A stretch of DNA of 64,000 nt from an uncultured Lachnospiraceae bacterium (GCA_910585465.1 CAJUEW010000005.1:70808-134807); one strand, 5' to 3'; positions 24,224 through 33,603 are shown, counted from the first letter of the stretch. The notes: generated by a model not told the origin, from the sequence alone. Translations and numbers: made by a program.

Positions 24224-25396
24224 TCAGCTTCCTCTCTTCTTGGATACCACATCAAAGATAACGGCTGCCAGAAGCACCAGACCTTTCACAACTCTCTGAT
24301 AATTGGCATCTACACCCATAATAGACATGCCAAGGTTGATAACACCCATCAGAACGGCTCCAACGATAACACCAGGAACCGTACCGACTCCTCCGTATGC
24401 GGAAGCGCCGCCGATAAAGCAGGAACCGATTGCATCCATCTCATAGTTCTGACCATAAGTAGGCTGTGCAGAGGTCATACGCGCAATAGTAAGCATGCCT
24501 GCCAGCGCTGACAAGAGTCCCATGTTTGCATATGCAATAAAATAAACCTTATCTGTATTAATACCGGAAAGCTTGGTTGCCTTTTCATTGCCGCCCACCG
24601 CATAGAAATACCGTCCGGTAGTAGTCATGGAAGTGATATAGCCATAAATCAGAACCACAATCAGCACCCAAACAAGAGCTGCCGGAATCCCCTTGTATTT
24701 TGACAGATTATAGGTAAACCACAAAATTACCGCACAAAGAACAACAACCTTTGCAATCAGCGCATTCCAGGAACCGGCCTCGTAACCTTTTTTCTTACGC
24801 GAAAAATATCCTTTAAACTGCAAAATTGCAAAAACAGCGCAGGCAATCACACCTGCCAGCATACAGGTCAGATTAAAGCCCTCCATACCAAAAAGATCCG
24901 GCACATAACAATCTGCGCCTCCGCCGAAAAGCTTGACAAACAGTTCGCTGCTCAAAGAAACCGTTTTACCATTCAATACTACATTAGACAGCCCCCGGAA
25001 TACCAGCATGCCTGCCAGAGTGGTAATAAACGGAGGAATTCTCACAAATGCAATCCAGAAGCCCTGCCATGCGCCGATAATAAGGCCAATCAGAAGCATA
25101 ATGATAATGGACACCCACATGTTCATTTTCATATTTTCCATCAGCGTTGCACCGACTGCACCGACAAAGCAGACAACCGAGCCCACAGAAAGGTCAATAT
25201 TTCCTCCTGTCAGAATACAGAGCAGCATACCTGTTGCCAGAACAAATACATACGCATTCTGGGCAATTAAGTTATTGATGTTCTGGGGAAGAAGAATTTT
25301 TCCCTGTGTCTGCCATGCAAAGAATGCAGTTACTAAAAGCAGCACCAGAATCATTGTATATTTTTTTACAAATCCCATTATATTCTCTTTACTCAT
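24224..25396 (-). CDS. mmsB: Sugar ABC transporter permease (MmsB/GguB/XylH-like)
   Basis: The 390-residue permease has about ten or more membrane segments and the family motifs LTGGNIDLSVGSVVCFVGA (near residue 65) and IGSCFIGGASAYGGVGTVPGVIVGA (near residue 325). The long form with a polar insert near residue 200 (FSRKKKGYEAGS) is typical of GguB/MmsB. It forms the channel for the importer with 25400-26938 and 27023-28189, and starts 3 bases after the ATPase stop. Its place in the pentose locus points to xylose or related monosaccharides. Confidence 0.92.
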   Translation of the reverse strand: MSKENIMGFVKKYTMILVLLLVTAFFAWQTQGKILLPQNINNLIAQNAYVFVLATGMLLCILTGGNIDLSVGSVVCFVGAVGATLMENMKMNMWVSIIIMLLIGLIIGAWQGFWIAFVRIPPFITTLAGMLVFRGLSNVVLNGKTVSLSSELFVKLFGGGADCYVPDLFGMEGFNLTCMLAGVIACAVFAILQFKGYFSRKKKGYEAGSWNALIAKVVVLCAVILWFTYNLSKYKGIPAALVWVLIVVLIYGYITSMTTTGRYFYAVGGNEKATKLSGINTDKVYFIAYANMGLLSALAGMLTIARMTSAQPTYGQNYEMDAIGSCFIGGASAYGGVGTVPGVIVGAVLMGVINLGMSIMGVDANYQRVVKGLVLLAAVIFDVVSKKRGS

Positions 25397-25399
25397 TGT

Positions 25400-26938
25400 C
25401 TACTCTCCTTTGCCCGACTTCAGAATGCAGGACATAATAACCTCCTGAGACGCTTCCTCCTGAGAAAGCTCCCCTACGATTTTTCCCTCATTCATAACAT
25501 AAATCCGATCACTCATACCAAGCACCTCCGGAAGCTCCGAGGAAATCATGATCACCGATTTTCCGGCTGCTGCCAGTTCATTGATGATACAATAAATTTC
25601 ATATTTGGCGCCCACGTCAATACCTCTGGTCGGCTCATCCAGAATCAGCACGTCCGGATCTGCAAACATCCACTTTGCCAGAAGCACCTTCTGCTGGTTG
25701 CCTCCCGACAAATTGCCCACATTCTGCTCAACCGTCGGACATTTTGTCTTCAGCTTGCTGCGGTAATCCTCCGCCACGGCATATTCCTTATCCTTATCAA
25801 TAATGGTATGGCTGGATACGCCGTCCATATTTGCAAGCGTTGTATTCGTCTTGATTGGATTGGACAAGATCAATCCGTTGCCTTTGCGATCCTCTGTCAC
25901 ATATGCAAGCCTGTGATTGATGGCATCCCGCTCATTCTTCAGACTCACTTCCTGTCCGTTGATAATCAGTGTACCGGAAATATTGCTTCCGTAGCTCCTG
26001 CCAAAAATGCTCATGGCAAGCTCCGTGCGGCCTGCGCCCATCAGACCGGAAATTCCCACTACTTCCCCTTTATGTACTTTAATGGACACATCGTCCACTA
26101 CTTTACGTTCCGTATAGAGCGGATGGTAAACGCTCCAGTTTTTTACCTCCAGATTCACTTCACCGATTTTGACATCCGGCCTCTTCGGAAAGCGATCTGC
26201 GATCTCCCGTCCGACCATACCCTGAATAATACGGTCCTCCGTAATTTCATCCACGCCCTTGGTCAGCGTTTCAATTGTGGAGCCATCACGGATAACCGTA
26301 ATTTTATCTGCCACATAAGCCACCTCATTCAGCTTATGGGAGATAATAATACAGGTCATCCCTTCTTTTTTAAATTTCAGGAGCAGCTCCAAAAGCGCCT
26401 GAGAATCGGTTTCGTTCAGGGAAGCCGTCGGCTCATCCAGAATCAAAAGCCGCGCATGCTTTGCAAGAGCCTTGGCAATCTCCACAAGCTGCTGCTTACC
26501 CACGCCAATATCCTTGATCAGTGTTCTGGAGGACTCCTTTAATCCTACTGTTTTTAAATGAATATCTGCCTGTCCGTATGTTTCATTCCAGTCAATGGCA
26601 GCCTTTTTTCCCCGCTCGTTTCCGAGGAACATATTTTCTCCAATGGTCATATAAGGAATCAGCGCCAGCTCCTGGTGGATAATAACGATTCCTTTTTCTT
26701 CACTGTCTTTAATCCTGCCGAATTTACAAACCTCTCCATCGTATACGATATCTCCTTCATAGGTTCCGTATGGATAAATACCGCTGAGGACATTCATCAA
26801 GGTCGATTTTCCCGCCCCATTTTCTCCTACCAGGGCATGGACCTCTCCTTCCTCGACCTGGAGGTTGACATTATCCAGTGCCTTGACACCCGGGAATGTT
26901 TTGGTGATATTTTTCATTTCAAGCAAAATCTTTGCCAA
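25400..26938 (-). CDS. mmsA: Sugar ABC transporter ATP-binding protein, two ATPase domains (MmsA/GguA/XylG-like)
   Basis: This 512-residue protein carries two ABC domains. The first has GENGAGKST and a Walker B LLILDEPTASLNETD. The second has GLMGAGRTEL in place of a classic Walker A, LSGGNQQKVLLAKWM and LILDEPTRGIDVGAKYEIY. Degeneracy of the second Walker A is normal in this family. It drives monosaccharide import. It follows the binding-protein gene after an intergenic hairpin, so less of it is probably made than of the binding protein. Confidence 0.94.
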   Translation of the reverse strand: MAKILLEMKNITKTFPGVKALDNVNLQVEEGEVHALVGENGAGKSTLMNVLSGIYPYGTYEGDIVYDGEVCKFGRIKDSEEKGIVIIHQELALIPYMTIGENMFLGNERGKKAAIDWNETYGQADIHLKTVGLKESSRTLIKDIGVGKQQLVEIAKALAKHARLLILDEPTASLNETDSQALLELLLKFKKEGMTCIIISHKLNEVAYVADKITVIRDGSTIETLTKGVDEITEDRIIQGMVGREIADRFPKRPDVKIGEVNLEVKNWSVYHPLYTERKVVDDVSIKVHKGEVVGISGLMGAGRTELAMSIFGRSYGSNISGTLIINGQEVSLKNERDAINHRLAYVTEDRKGNGLILSNPIKTNTTLANMDGVSSHTIIDKDKEYAVAEDYRSKLKTKCPTVEQNVGNLSGGNQQKVLLAKWMFADPDVLILDEPTRGIDVGAKYEIYCIINELAAAGKSVIMISSELPEVLGMSDRIYVMNEGKIVGELSQEEASQEVIMSCILKSGKGE

Positions 26939-26963
26939 ATAAAACCCTCCCCCTCTATTCTTT

Positions 26964-26997
26964 AAAAACAGGCGGGCTCATCAGATAACCCGCCTGT
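26964..26997 (-). terminator. Attenuating terminator between the binding protein and ATPase genes
   Basis: ACAGGCGGG (26968-26976) and CCCGCCTGT (26989-26997) form a perfect 9-base stem, followed by TTTTTAAAG on the minus strand. Its place between two genes of one transporter suggests partial termination. Confidence 0.82.
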
Positions 26998-27022
26998 AGC
27001 ATACTTATTGTGTAACTGCTTT

Positions 27023-28189
27023 CTACTGAAGGTCTGCCTCAGTATAATATCCGGAATCAACCAAAAGCTCTTTATAGTTGCTCTTGTCAGCAAATACCGG
27101 CTCACAGAGATAGGACGGAATCACACCGGTGCCGTTGTCGTAGGTCTCTGTATCATTTACCGGAGCCTCTTCACCTTTCATAATGGCATCTACCATCTCT
27201 ACAACCTTGGAAGCCAGGGTTCTGGTATCTTTGAAGATAGACATGGACTGTTTGTCAGCCAGCATGTTTTTAACATTAGCGATATCGCAGTCCTGACCGG
27301 TCAGCACCGGATAGGTTCCGGTATAGTTCGCTGCCAGGGCATTGGCCACACCAAGAGCAGTGGAGTCATTGGATGCAAGAACAACATCAAGCTGCGTACC
27401 GTCAGAATAGTATGAGGACAGGATATTTTCAAATCTGGACTGAGCAGTCTCTGTCGCCCAGTTTGCAGTTGCAACGTCATCCTTTGCAACCTGCCCGGAC
27501 GGAACCACCAGTTTTCCGGCATCAATATACGGCTGCAGTACGTCCATAGCGCCGCCGTAGAAGAAATTCACATTATTATCACCCGGGTCGCCGGTTACGA
27601 TTTCCATATTGAACGGTCCGTCCTGGTTCTCAAGATCCAACGCGTCTACAATATACTCACCCTGCTTCTGGCCTACCAGATAATTATCAAAGGTAGCGTA
27701 GTAAGACACTGCGTCAGAGTTCATGATCAAACGATCATATGCAATCACCTGAATGTTGTTTTCCTTTGCCTGCGCCAGTACAGTTCCAAGGGAATCGCCG
27801 TCAATAGAAGCGATTACAAGCAGCTTGCATCCGTCAGAAATCATTGTTTCAATCTGAGATACCTGAGTGGCAATATCATTGGACGCAAACTGTAATTCAA
27901 CGGTGTAACCAGCCGCCTCCAGTTCAGACTTCATGTTGGAGCCGTCCTGGTTCCATCTCTGGAGATCCTGCGTAGGCATGGATACTCCCACCAGTCCTCC
28001 TTCGCCGCCGGCTGCCGGCGCCTCTGCTTCTTCCGCTTCCTCCGCAGGTGTCTCTGCTTCTTCCTCTGCAGGCGCTTCTGTCCCGCTCTCAGCAGGCGCT
28101 GCCGCTTCCTTTGAGCCGGAACCACAGCCGGCTGCCAGTGATGCTACCATTGCGACGCTTAATAAAGCGCCAACTAATTTTCTTTTCAT
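27023..28189 (-). CDS. chvE: Monosaccharide-binding lipoprotein of the importer (ChvE-like)
   Basis: The 388-residue protein has a lipobox SLAAGC (Cys 22), then an Ala/Glu-rich linker to about residue 60. The sugar-binding fold starts GGLVGVSMPTQDLQRWNQDG. ASIDGDSLGTVL, IQVIAYDRLIMNSDAV and VTGDPGDNNVNFFYGGAMDVL match the ChvE branch of sugar-binding proteins. Several such proteins bind xylose, arabinose, glucose or galactose, so the ligand here is inferred from the adjacent xylose genes. It has a promoter region with repeated motifs upstream and an attenuator after it. Confidence 0.92.
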   Translation of the reverse strand: MKRKLVGALLSVAMVASLAAGCGSGSKEAAAPAESGTEAPAEEEAETPAEEAEEAEAPAAGGEGGLVGVSMPTQDLQRWNQDGSNMKSELEAAGYTVELQFASNDIATQVSQIETMISDGCKLLVIASIDGDSLGTVLAQAKENNIQVIAYDRLIMNSDAVSYYATFDNYLVGQKQGEYIVDALDLENQDGPFNMEIVTGDPGDNNVNFFYGGAMDVLQPYIDAGKLVVPSGQVAKDDVATANWATETAQSRFENILSSYYSDGTQLDVVLASNDSTALGVANALAANYTGTYPVLTGQDCDIANVKNMLADKQSMSIFKDTRTLASKVVEMVDAIMKGEEAPVNDTETYDNGTGVIPSYLCEPVFADKSNYKELLVDSGYYTEADLQ

Positions 28190-28240
28190 TTCAGAAAATC
28201 CTCCCTTTCATTGATAATATTAATATATCACAGCATTTAC

Positions 28241-28254
28241 AGGACAAACTTGTC
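28241..28254. promoter_or_regulatory. Candidate response-regulator site upstream of the sugar importer
   Basis: AGGACAAACTTG (28241-28252) contains the inverted repeat GACAA-AC-TTGTC (28243-28254). A near copy, AGGACAAATTTG, lies 62 bases away at 28303-28314. The site overlaps a possible weak -35 (TTGTCC on the minus strand) followed after 16 bases by TATTAA. That arrangement suits activation by the adjacent YesN-like regulator; this is inference. Confidence 0.45.
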
Positions 28255-28292
28255 TTTTTCTGTATATTTTTTACAATGCAGACTGTATTTTT

Positions 28293-28332
28293 GCAAAAAA
28301 TCAGGACAAATTTGCCATCGCAAACCTGTCCT
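28293..28332 (-). terminator. Rho-independent terminator of the sensory operon
   Basis: AGGACAAATTTGC (28303-28315) pairs with GCAAACCTGTCCT (28320-28332), 11 of 13 exact and the rest wobble, followed by GATTTTTTGC on the minus strand. It lies 19 bases after the stop of the second binding protein, so the importer needs its own promoter. Confidence 0.82.
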
Positions 28333-28350
28333 GTGCAAAAATTTCCTGTT

Positions 28351-29406
28351 CTAAGGTCTTGACACATTTAAGTAAATATCGCCTTCCTCGTGGTATTTTC
28401 CCGTAATAACTTCATCCATATTTTCTTTTGTCACTGCAACCGGCTCCAGACGCTCATAGGGAACGTCAAAGGTTCCGTCATTCATCGTCTCCGATACAGC
28501 AGCTTCTTTTCCCTCCGCCAGCGCCGCGCACATCTCTGCAGCTCTTCTTGCCAGTTTTTCCACCGGCTTATACACTGTCATACACTGGGTACCTTCCACA
28601 ATTCGCTGGCAGGCATCCAGATCTGCATCCTGCCCGACCACGCAGATATTTCCTGCAAGACGCCTTTCGGAAAGTGCCCGGATCGCATGGCCCGCAATGC
28701 TGTCATTTCCGCACATGATTCCCCTGGGCGCTTCTCGTGCTGCAAGATAACTGCCGGTCACCGAAAAGCCGGTCTCCCCAAGCCATCCTTCCGCATGCTC
28801 CGTATATGCTATTTTCAGTCCGCTTCCTTTTAATGCTTTATCAAATCCCGTCATAACCTGCGGCACATTATAATCCGCCATAGGGCCGCAGATCTGCAGC
28901 ACATCCCCGCCGTCCTCCAGATGCTTCCTCATATGCTCCCCCATCAGACGGCCTACCTCCTCATTGTCAAAGGAGATATACAGAGCCACACCCGCATTCA
29001 AAATCAGCCGATCGTAAGCCACAACCGGAATTCCCGCCCTGCCTGCCCGCCCTACGGCGTTTACCAGTCCTGCCGGGTCCGAGGCGCTCGCCACCATAAC
29101 GACCACGATAACATCCATTTTCTTCTTGATAAAATAATCAATCTGTGCAATCTGCTCCTCCATATCCCCATTTGCATTCTGCACATTTACCTCCGCCCCA
29201 AGCTCCTGGGCGGCAGATACAAATACATCCCTGTCCCTCTGCCAGCGTTCAATCACAAAGGAATCAAAGGTAATCCCAATCCGGACCACATTGTCCTGCT
29301 CCTTCCTTTCTACTGCCTGGGAAGTCTCCCTCTCCTTGCATCCTGTCAGTATAAAAAGGCACAGTATGATAAGCAGAGAAAGGATTTTTATCCCTTTTGT
29401 TCTCAT
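28351..29406 (-). CDS. Xylose-binding-protein-like lipoprotein of the sensory cassette (XylFII-like)
   Basis: The 351-residue protein has a lipobox ILTGC, then VRIGITFDSFVIERWQRDRDVFVSAAQELGAEV, very like the start of E. coli XylF (ERWQKDRDIF, and ANG shortly after). IPVVAYDRLI and GNDSIAGHAIRALSE also fit. It is coded directly after the response regulator with a 4-base overlap, apart from the transporter. In Clostridium beijerinckii a similar orphan XylF paralog (XylFII) senses D-xylose for the LytS/YesN two-component system; that role is inferred here. It would sit outside the membrane and report sugar to the kinase. Confidence 0.85.
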   Translation of the reverse strand: MRTKGIKILSLLIILCLFILTGCKERETSQAVERKEQDNVVRIGITFDSFVIERWQRDRDVFVSAAQELGAEVNVQNANGDMEEQIAQIDYFIKKKMDVIVVVMVASASDPAGLVNAVGRAGRAGIPVVAYDRLILNAGVALYISFDNEEVGRLMGEHMRKHLEDGGDVLQICGPMADYNVPQVMTGFDKALKGSGLKIAYTEHAEGWLGETGFSVTGSYLAAREAPRGIMCGNDSIAGHAIRALSERRLAGNICVVGQDADLDACQRIVEGTQCMTVYKPVEKLARRAAEMCAALAEGKEAAVSETMNDGTFDVPYERLEPVAVTKENMDEVITGKYHEEGDIYLNVSRP

Positions 29407-31001
29407 CCCCTCCCACTCTCCCGGTATTCTGTAGGTGTTACTCCAGTGTTTTTCTTAAAAATGCGGCTGAAATAATTGGGATCGCTGTATCCGACCGATG
29501 CACAAATTTCTTTCATGCTGCCGTCCTCCTTTGTCAAAAGCTCCTTTGCTTTCCCAATGCGCAGATTAGTCACGTACTCCACAAAATTACTGCCCGTCTC
29601 CTCCTTAAAAAGCTTACTGAAATAATAAGGGCTTAAATCCATCTGCCGGGATACCTCATCCAGGGACAGATCCTTCTGGAAGTTTTCCTGAATATAACTC
29701 TGTGCACGGACAATCAACTGGTTCTCATGCTCCTCTTTTTTGGTGAGCATATTCCGGCAGCTCTCCCCGAACCTCTCCACAAACCATGGCCGCAGATCGC
29801 TGTTGTGTTCTGTATTCATAATAAACGGAAGATAATGTTCTCTTTCGCTGAAATGGTAGGTCATACCGCCGTTCAGATAAGCCTCATGCTCTGCAAACAG
29901 GACAAATTCCAGCGTTTTCAGACGCACACTCATGTTTTTTTCATCATAGTTTTCGAGCATCCAGTCAAAGTACCTGCCTGCCGCTCTCTCACATTCTTCC
30001 CTCTTACCACTTTTCAGACTGTCAAACAGTTCTTTTTCCAGATCCACCGGATATTCCTCATCATACCGGCATTGGATCGGAAGGTCATCCACATGAGCCA
30101 CACTTCCTGTAGAGTTCACTAAAGCCTTCAGTGCTTCCTCATACGAATCCATGCTCTGATTCAGCCTGCGTATAGAACCAATGCCGATTCTGAAAGAAAT
30201 ATCTGTCATATGTCTCAGCTTTCTTGTAAGCTCCCGGCTGATATCGATCATTTTGATCCGTTCCTCATAGCCCATCTTCATGTTTTTCATCGGAAGAAAA
30301 ACCGGAATCTTATTGGAGATAACGGACCCCACAATGCAGCTCCAGGTTTCTTTGAGCATTTCCCTGACCCTGGCATAATTCATCTGAGTTCTGACACTGG
30401 CTCCAACCGCATTCGTCATATGGTTCCCGCGTTGATCGTCACCTACCACCAGCGCCAGCATACATCCATAATCCGCATCCATTCCAAGAAGCTGCCGATA
30501 GTTTTCCACATCCTCCATAAAGTGCTCCTGAAACATAATTGCATAGATAAATCCATTCTCAATGATCGGCGTAACAGTCTCCATCTTCTCCTTAATCCGC
30601 AGATCATCACTGCGCTTCTTCCGTTTGGAATCAATGGTCTTAAACGCCTTTTGGAGCACCTCTGCAATCATTTTCTCGCTGAAAGGCTTGTTTACATATT
30701 CCAGAACTCCAAGGTTAATCGCTTCTTTTGCATAGTCGAAGTTATCATAGGCAGACAATATAATAAACTCCACGGAAGAGCTGCTTTTCTGAATTTCCCG
30801 GATTGCCTCGATTCCGTTAATTCCCGGCATTTGAATATCCATAAAAGCAATATCCGGACGAAAGCTCTCTGCCAGCTCGATTACATCTCTTCCCGTTTTT
30901 GCCGTCTCGATCTGACACTGGTTCGGGAAATTTTTTTCAATGATCATTTTCAGGGAGTCAAGTACAATCCCTTCATCATCTGCCAGCATTATTCGGTACA
31001 T
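29403..31001 (-). CDS. Response regulator with AraC-type output domain (YesN-like)
   Basis: The 532-residue protein has an N-terminal receiver domain (MYRIMLADDEGIVLDSLK) with the phosphorylation site Asp55 in FMDIQMPG and Lys in the EYVNKPFS motif near residue 105. A long linker domain follows. The C-terminal AraC double helix-turn-helix (about 430-530) includes SLDEVSRQMDLSPYYFSKLFKEETG and GYSDPNYFSRIFKKNTG. It overlaps the kinase gene by 13 bases and the binding-protein gene by 4 bases. It probably activates the sugar importer promoter and perhaps its own operon. Confidence 0.93.
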   Translation of the reverse strand: MYRIMLADDEGIVLDSLKMIIEKNFPNQCQIETAKTGRDVIELAESFRPDIAFMDIQMPGINGIEAIREIQKSSSSVEFIILSAYDNFDYAKEAINLGVLEYVNKPFSEKMIAEVLQKAFKTIDSKRKKRSDDLRIKEKMETVTPIIENGFIYAIMFQEHFMEDVENYRQLLGMDADYGCMLALVVGDDQRGNHMTNAVGASVRTQMNYARVREMLKETWSCIVGSVISNKIPVFLPMKNMKMGYEERIKMIDISRELTRKLRHMTDISFRIGIGSIRRLNQSMDSYEEALKALVNSTGSVAHVDDLPIQCRYDEEYPVDLEKELFDSLKSGKREECERAAGRYFDWMLENYDEKNMSVRLKTLEFVLFAEHEAYLNGGMTYHFSEREHYLPFIMNTEHNSDLRPWFVERFGESCRNMLTKKEEHENQLIVRAQSYIQENFQKDLSLDEVSRQMDLSPYYFSKLFKEETGSNFVEYVTNLRIGKAKELLTKEDGSMKEICASVGYSDPNYFSRIFKKNTGVTPTEYRESGRG

Positions 31002-32524
31002 AGCACATCCTCCTCTCCTCCGGGAATCGTTATCAACACTTCCGTTCCTCTGTCCCTGCCTTCACTGAATATCTCCAGCTTTGCCTGATCGTGGAAATAC
31101 AGCCAAAGCCGTTTCATCACATTCTTCATTCCGACTCCGTTGGAATCAGACTGCAGCCTTGTCTCCCGGGCCTCACCGGCCAGAACCTGTTCAATCCGTT
31201 CCTTTTCCATCCCTGCGCCGTTATCCCAGATGCTGATGCAGATATTTGGGTGTTTCCGGTATACGGACAGTTCAATCCTGCCCTCCCGGCCGATATTCCG
31301 TATCCCGTAATTAAAGGAGTTCTCCACCAGAGGCTGCAGAATCATGCTTGGCACCCGTGTATCCAGAAGAGATTCATCAACCTCCTTTGAAAACAATATT
31401 TCTCCGGAAAAACGCACATTTAAAATATATACATAATTGTCCACCAGACGGATTTCCTCTCCAATGGTCGCATCCTGATCATTTTTGCGCACATTATAGC
31501 GGAAAAATTCTGCCACATTCTGCAAAAATCTGCCAGTACGCCCTGCATCCTCCATCATAGCAAGCTGCACACCCGCATTCAGCGTGTTAAACAAAAAGTG
31601 AGGATGAATCTGCGCCTGAAGGTATTTAAGCTGTGCATCCTTTAAATGGCTCTGCATCATCAGTTCCCTCTCCTTTAGCTGATTCTCCCTCTCCATTGTC
31701 AGCCTGAGCTGCTCGATATAGTTGCGGATGCTCTCCACCATCTGATTAAAAGCGCCTGTCACAATCCCAACCTCATCCATGCTCTGCACTGGTATCTGCC
31801 CAATCTCAAAATTTCCGTTGGCAATTTCGTCCGCTGCATCAGCCAATCTGCGAAGAGGCCGGGTAACTGTTTTGGTGCTTATAACAATCAGACTGATATT
31901 GCCCAGCAGCACCAGAAGCAGTATTCCTATGCTGACCATTTCCATATAGCGCAGAGAACTCATAAGAATCTGATAGTTTCTGGAATTATCTTTAAATTGT
32001 TCATTGTTCAGGCTGTAAATAAAGGTGTGAATTTCTTCATATAATGTATTGGCATCCTCATAAAACTTTCCGTATTTCTCCACATTCCGTCCCCGTTTTG
32101 CCCGTATGGCTTCAGCCGCCAGCTTCAGGTAGCTCTCTGACAGACTGAAAATATTTTTCTCTGTCAAAAGCATTCCATTGTCTGTTACCTGCGTATTCAG
32201 ACCCTCCATCAGCCCCCGGTAAGCCTGCTCGCTTCGATAATAATCCTCCATAGCATCCGAGCTTTTCGTGTTCAGGTACTCCTCCATACTCCTTTGCACC
32301 TGATCCAGGGCCCCCGAAAGCTCATTCAGCCTGACATTGCTGATATAGACTGCCTCCACCTGTCCGGCCATTTCATTAGTGATTGCAAACATGTACAGAT
32401 TAACGGACACAATAATAACCGCAGTCAGTACAAACAGAGCCGTCAGCTTCTGCCGGAGGGTCAGATATTTCCACCTTTTTTTAATAACGGATTTAATTGG
32501 CTGCATATCCTTTTTCCAGCTCAC
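30989..32524 (-). CDS. Sensor histidine kinase (YesM-like, HisKA_7TM-free, HAMP)
   Basis: The 511-residue kinase has a membrane segment at about residues 26-48, an extracytoplasmic sensor region of about 140 residues, and a second membrane segment at 196-217. A HAMP domain follows (KTVTRPLRRLADAADEIANGNF), then the His_kinase domain with QIHPHFLFN (phosphorylated His307). The ATPase domain has QPLVENSFNYGI and WDNGAGM. The sensor region lacks a known ligand fold and may read the sugar-bound partners coded on both sides. It overlaps the upstream gene by 4 bases and the regulator by 13. Confidence 0.93.
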   Translation of the reverse strand: MSWKKDMQPIKSVIKKRWKYLTLRQKLTALFVLTAVIIVSVNLYMFAITNEMAGQVEAVYISNVRLNELSGALDQVQRSMEEYLNTKSSDAMEDYYRSEQAYRGLMEGLNTQVTDNGMLLTEKNIFSLSESYLKLAAEAIRAKRGRNVEKYGKFYEDANTLYEEIHTFIYSLNNEQFKDNSRNYQILMSSLRYMEMVSIGILLLVLLGNISLIVISTKTVTRPLRRLADAADEIANGNFEIGQIPVQSMDEVGIVTGAFNQMVESIRNYIEQLRLTMERENQLKERELMMQSHLKDAQLKYLQAQIHPHFLFNTLNAGVQLAMMEDAGRTGRFLQNVAEFFRYNVRKNDQDATIGEEIRLVDNYVYILNVRFSGEILFSKEVDESLLDTRVPSMILQPLVENSFNYGIRNIGREGRIELSVYRKHPNICISIWDNGAGMEKERIEQVLAGEARETRLQSDSNGVGMKNVMKRLWLYFHDQAKLEIFSEGRDRGTEVLITIPGGEEDVLCTE

Positions 32525-33534
32525 TTTCTATCCAGCAGTCTTTTGGCTTCCTTTGCAGTAATGAGCTTTGTATCCACTGCCATATAGCTGTTCGTATAAC
32601 CAGTCTGGATATATTCATCCAAAGCCTGCACGCACAGTCTGCCCATCTGGCCGGTATCCAGAGCGATTGTGGAATAGATAATATTTTTGGCAACTGCATC
32701 TAAAATAGTTTCCGAGTCATAGTAACCAAGCATCTGCACAGTTCCTACTTTGTTATAATCCACGGCCGCCTGGTAAGCGCAGCGTGTATGTACTGCATTT
32801 AAACAGACCAGAACATCCGGCAGTTCCTCCGGATCCAGAAAAATATCACGGATAGACTCCTCTGAGCTAAAGCTTCTCGTATTGTCCACCAGGGCAGTTT
32901 CCACCGTGGCGCTGTGGTTTTCCCCCAGCTCCCTTTCCAGCGTTTCACGGATTCCAAATAATATCAGGTTTTGGCTTGTATCCATGCGGCTCTCCTCTAT
33001 CAGCACCAGAATTTTTGCAGAGCTTTCCATCTCCTCTTCTTCCTCTGAAAGAAGCTCTAAAATCTGGCGGCCGTACTCCTGTCCCAGATTATAGCTGTTA
33101 TCCCCCACAAAGCACTGTCTCAGGCTTCCTGTACTGTCCCGCAGTACGGTCACTACCGGAATACCATTTCTAACTGCTTCGTCCAGCAAGGCAACAGTCT
33201 TGTCATCCTCATCACCGGGCACAATAATTCCGTCTACCGACGCCTGAATGGCAAGCTCAAGCAGTTCGTTTCTGTCATACTCTACTGCCAGGTTTTTTCC
33301 AAAACGCTCTACATAAACACCTCTCTCTTTTCCTTCTGCCAAAGCGCTTTCATACACCCGATCCCAAAAATCGCTCTCCTCTCTGCCTGTAATCATTACA
33401 TAATGGCGGCTGTAGGTCTCATAAACTCTCTCATCTTCTTTTATGATTTCAGTGGATTTCTGCCAAAAGAAAAACAGGCATGACAGAAGCACTGCCAGAA
33501 ATATCAGCAGCATACCGCCTCTTTTTCTCTTCAT
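32521..33534 (-). CDS. Membrane-anchored periplasmic-binding-protein-like sensor component
   Basis: The 337-residue protein has one N-terminal hydrophobic helix (about residues 8-24) ending LLSC, which could be a weak lipobox or a plain membrane anchor. The rest is a type I sugar-binding fold, with VDGIIVPGDEDD, GIPVVTVLRDS and a C-terminal IIYSTIALDTGQMGRLCVQALDEYI. It is first in the sensory operon and overlaps the kinase by 4 bases. Similar proteins occur beside YesM/YesN pairs in Firmicutes and are thought to present ligand to the kinase. Its ligand cannot be told from sequence, and it differs clearly from the XylF-like protein at 28351-29406. Confidence 0.8.
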   Translation of the reverse strand: MKRKRGGMLLIFLAVLLSCLFFFWQKSTEIIKEDERVYETYSRHYVMITGREESDFWDRVYESALAEGKERGVYVERFGKNLAVEYDRNELLELAIQASVDGIIVPGDEDDKTVALLDEAVRNGIPVVTVLRDSTGSLRQCFVGDNSYNLGQEYGRQILELLSEEEEEMESSAKILVLIEESRMDTSQNLILFGIRETLERELGENHSATVETALVDNTRSFSSEESIRDIFLDPEELPDVLVCLNAVHTRCAYQAAVDYNKVGTVQMLGYYDSETILDAVAKNIIYSTIALDTGQMGRLCVQALDEYIQTGYTNSYMAVDTKLITAKEAKRLLDRK

Positions 33535-33570
33535 AAGCCCTCCGTATTACCTGTTCATTCCAGTAATATG

Positions 33571-33603
33571 GCATACACCTGCAGCAATGCCGCAGGTGTA
33601 TGC
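33571..33603. repeat. Perfect 12-base hairpin between isomerase gene and sensory operon
   Basis: GCATACACCTGC (33571-33582) and GCAGGTGTATGC (33592-33603) form a perfect 12-base stem with a 9-base loop, but no T-run follows on either strand. It lies 28 bases after the isomerase stop and 37 bases before the next start codon. It may be an RNA processing or stabilising element rather than a terminator. Confidence 0.7.
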
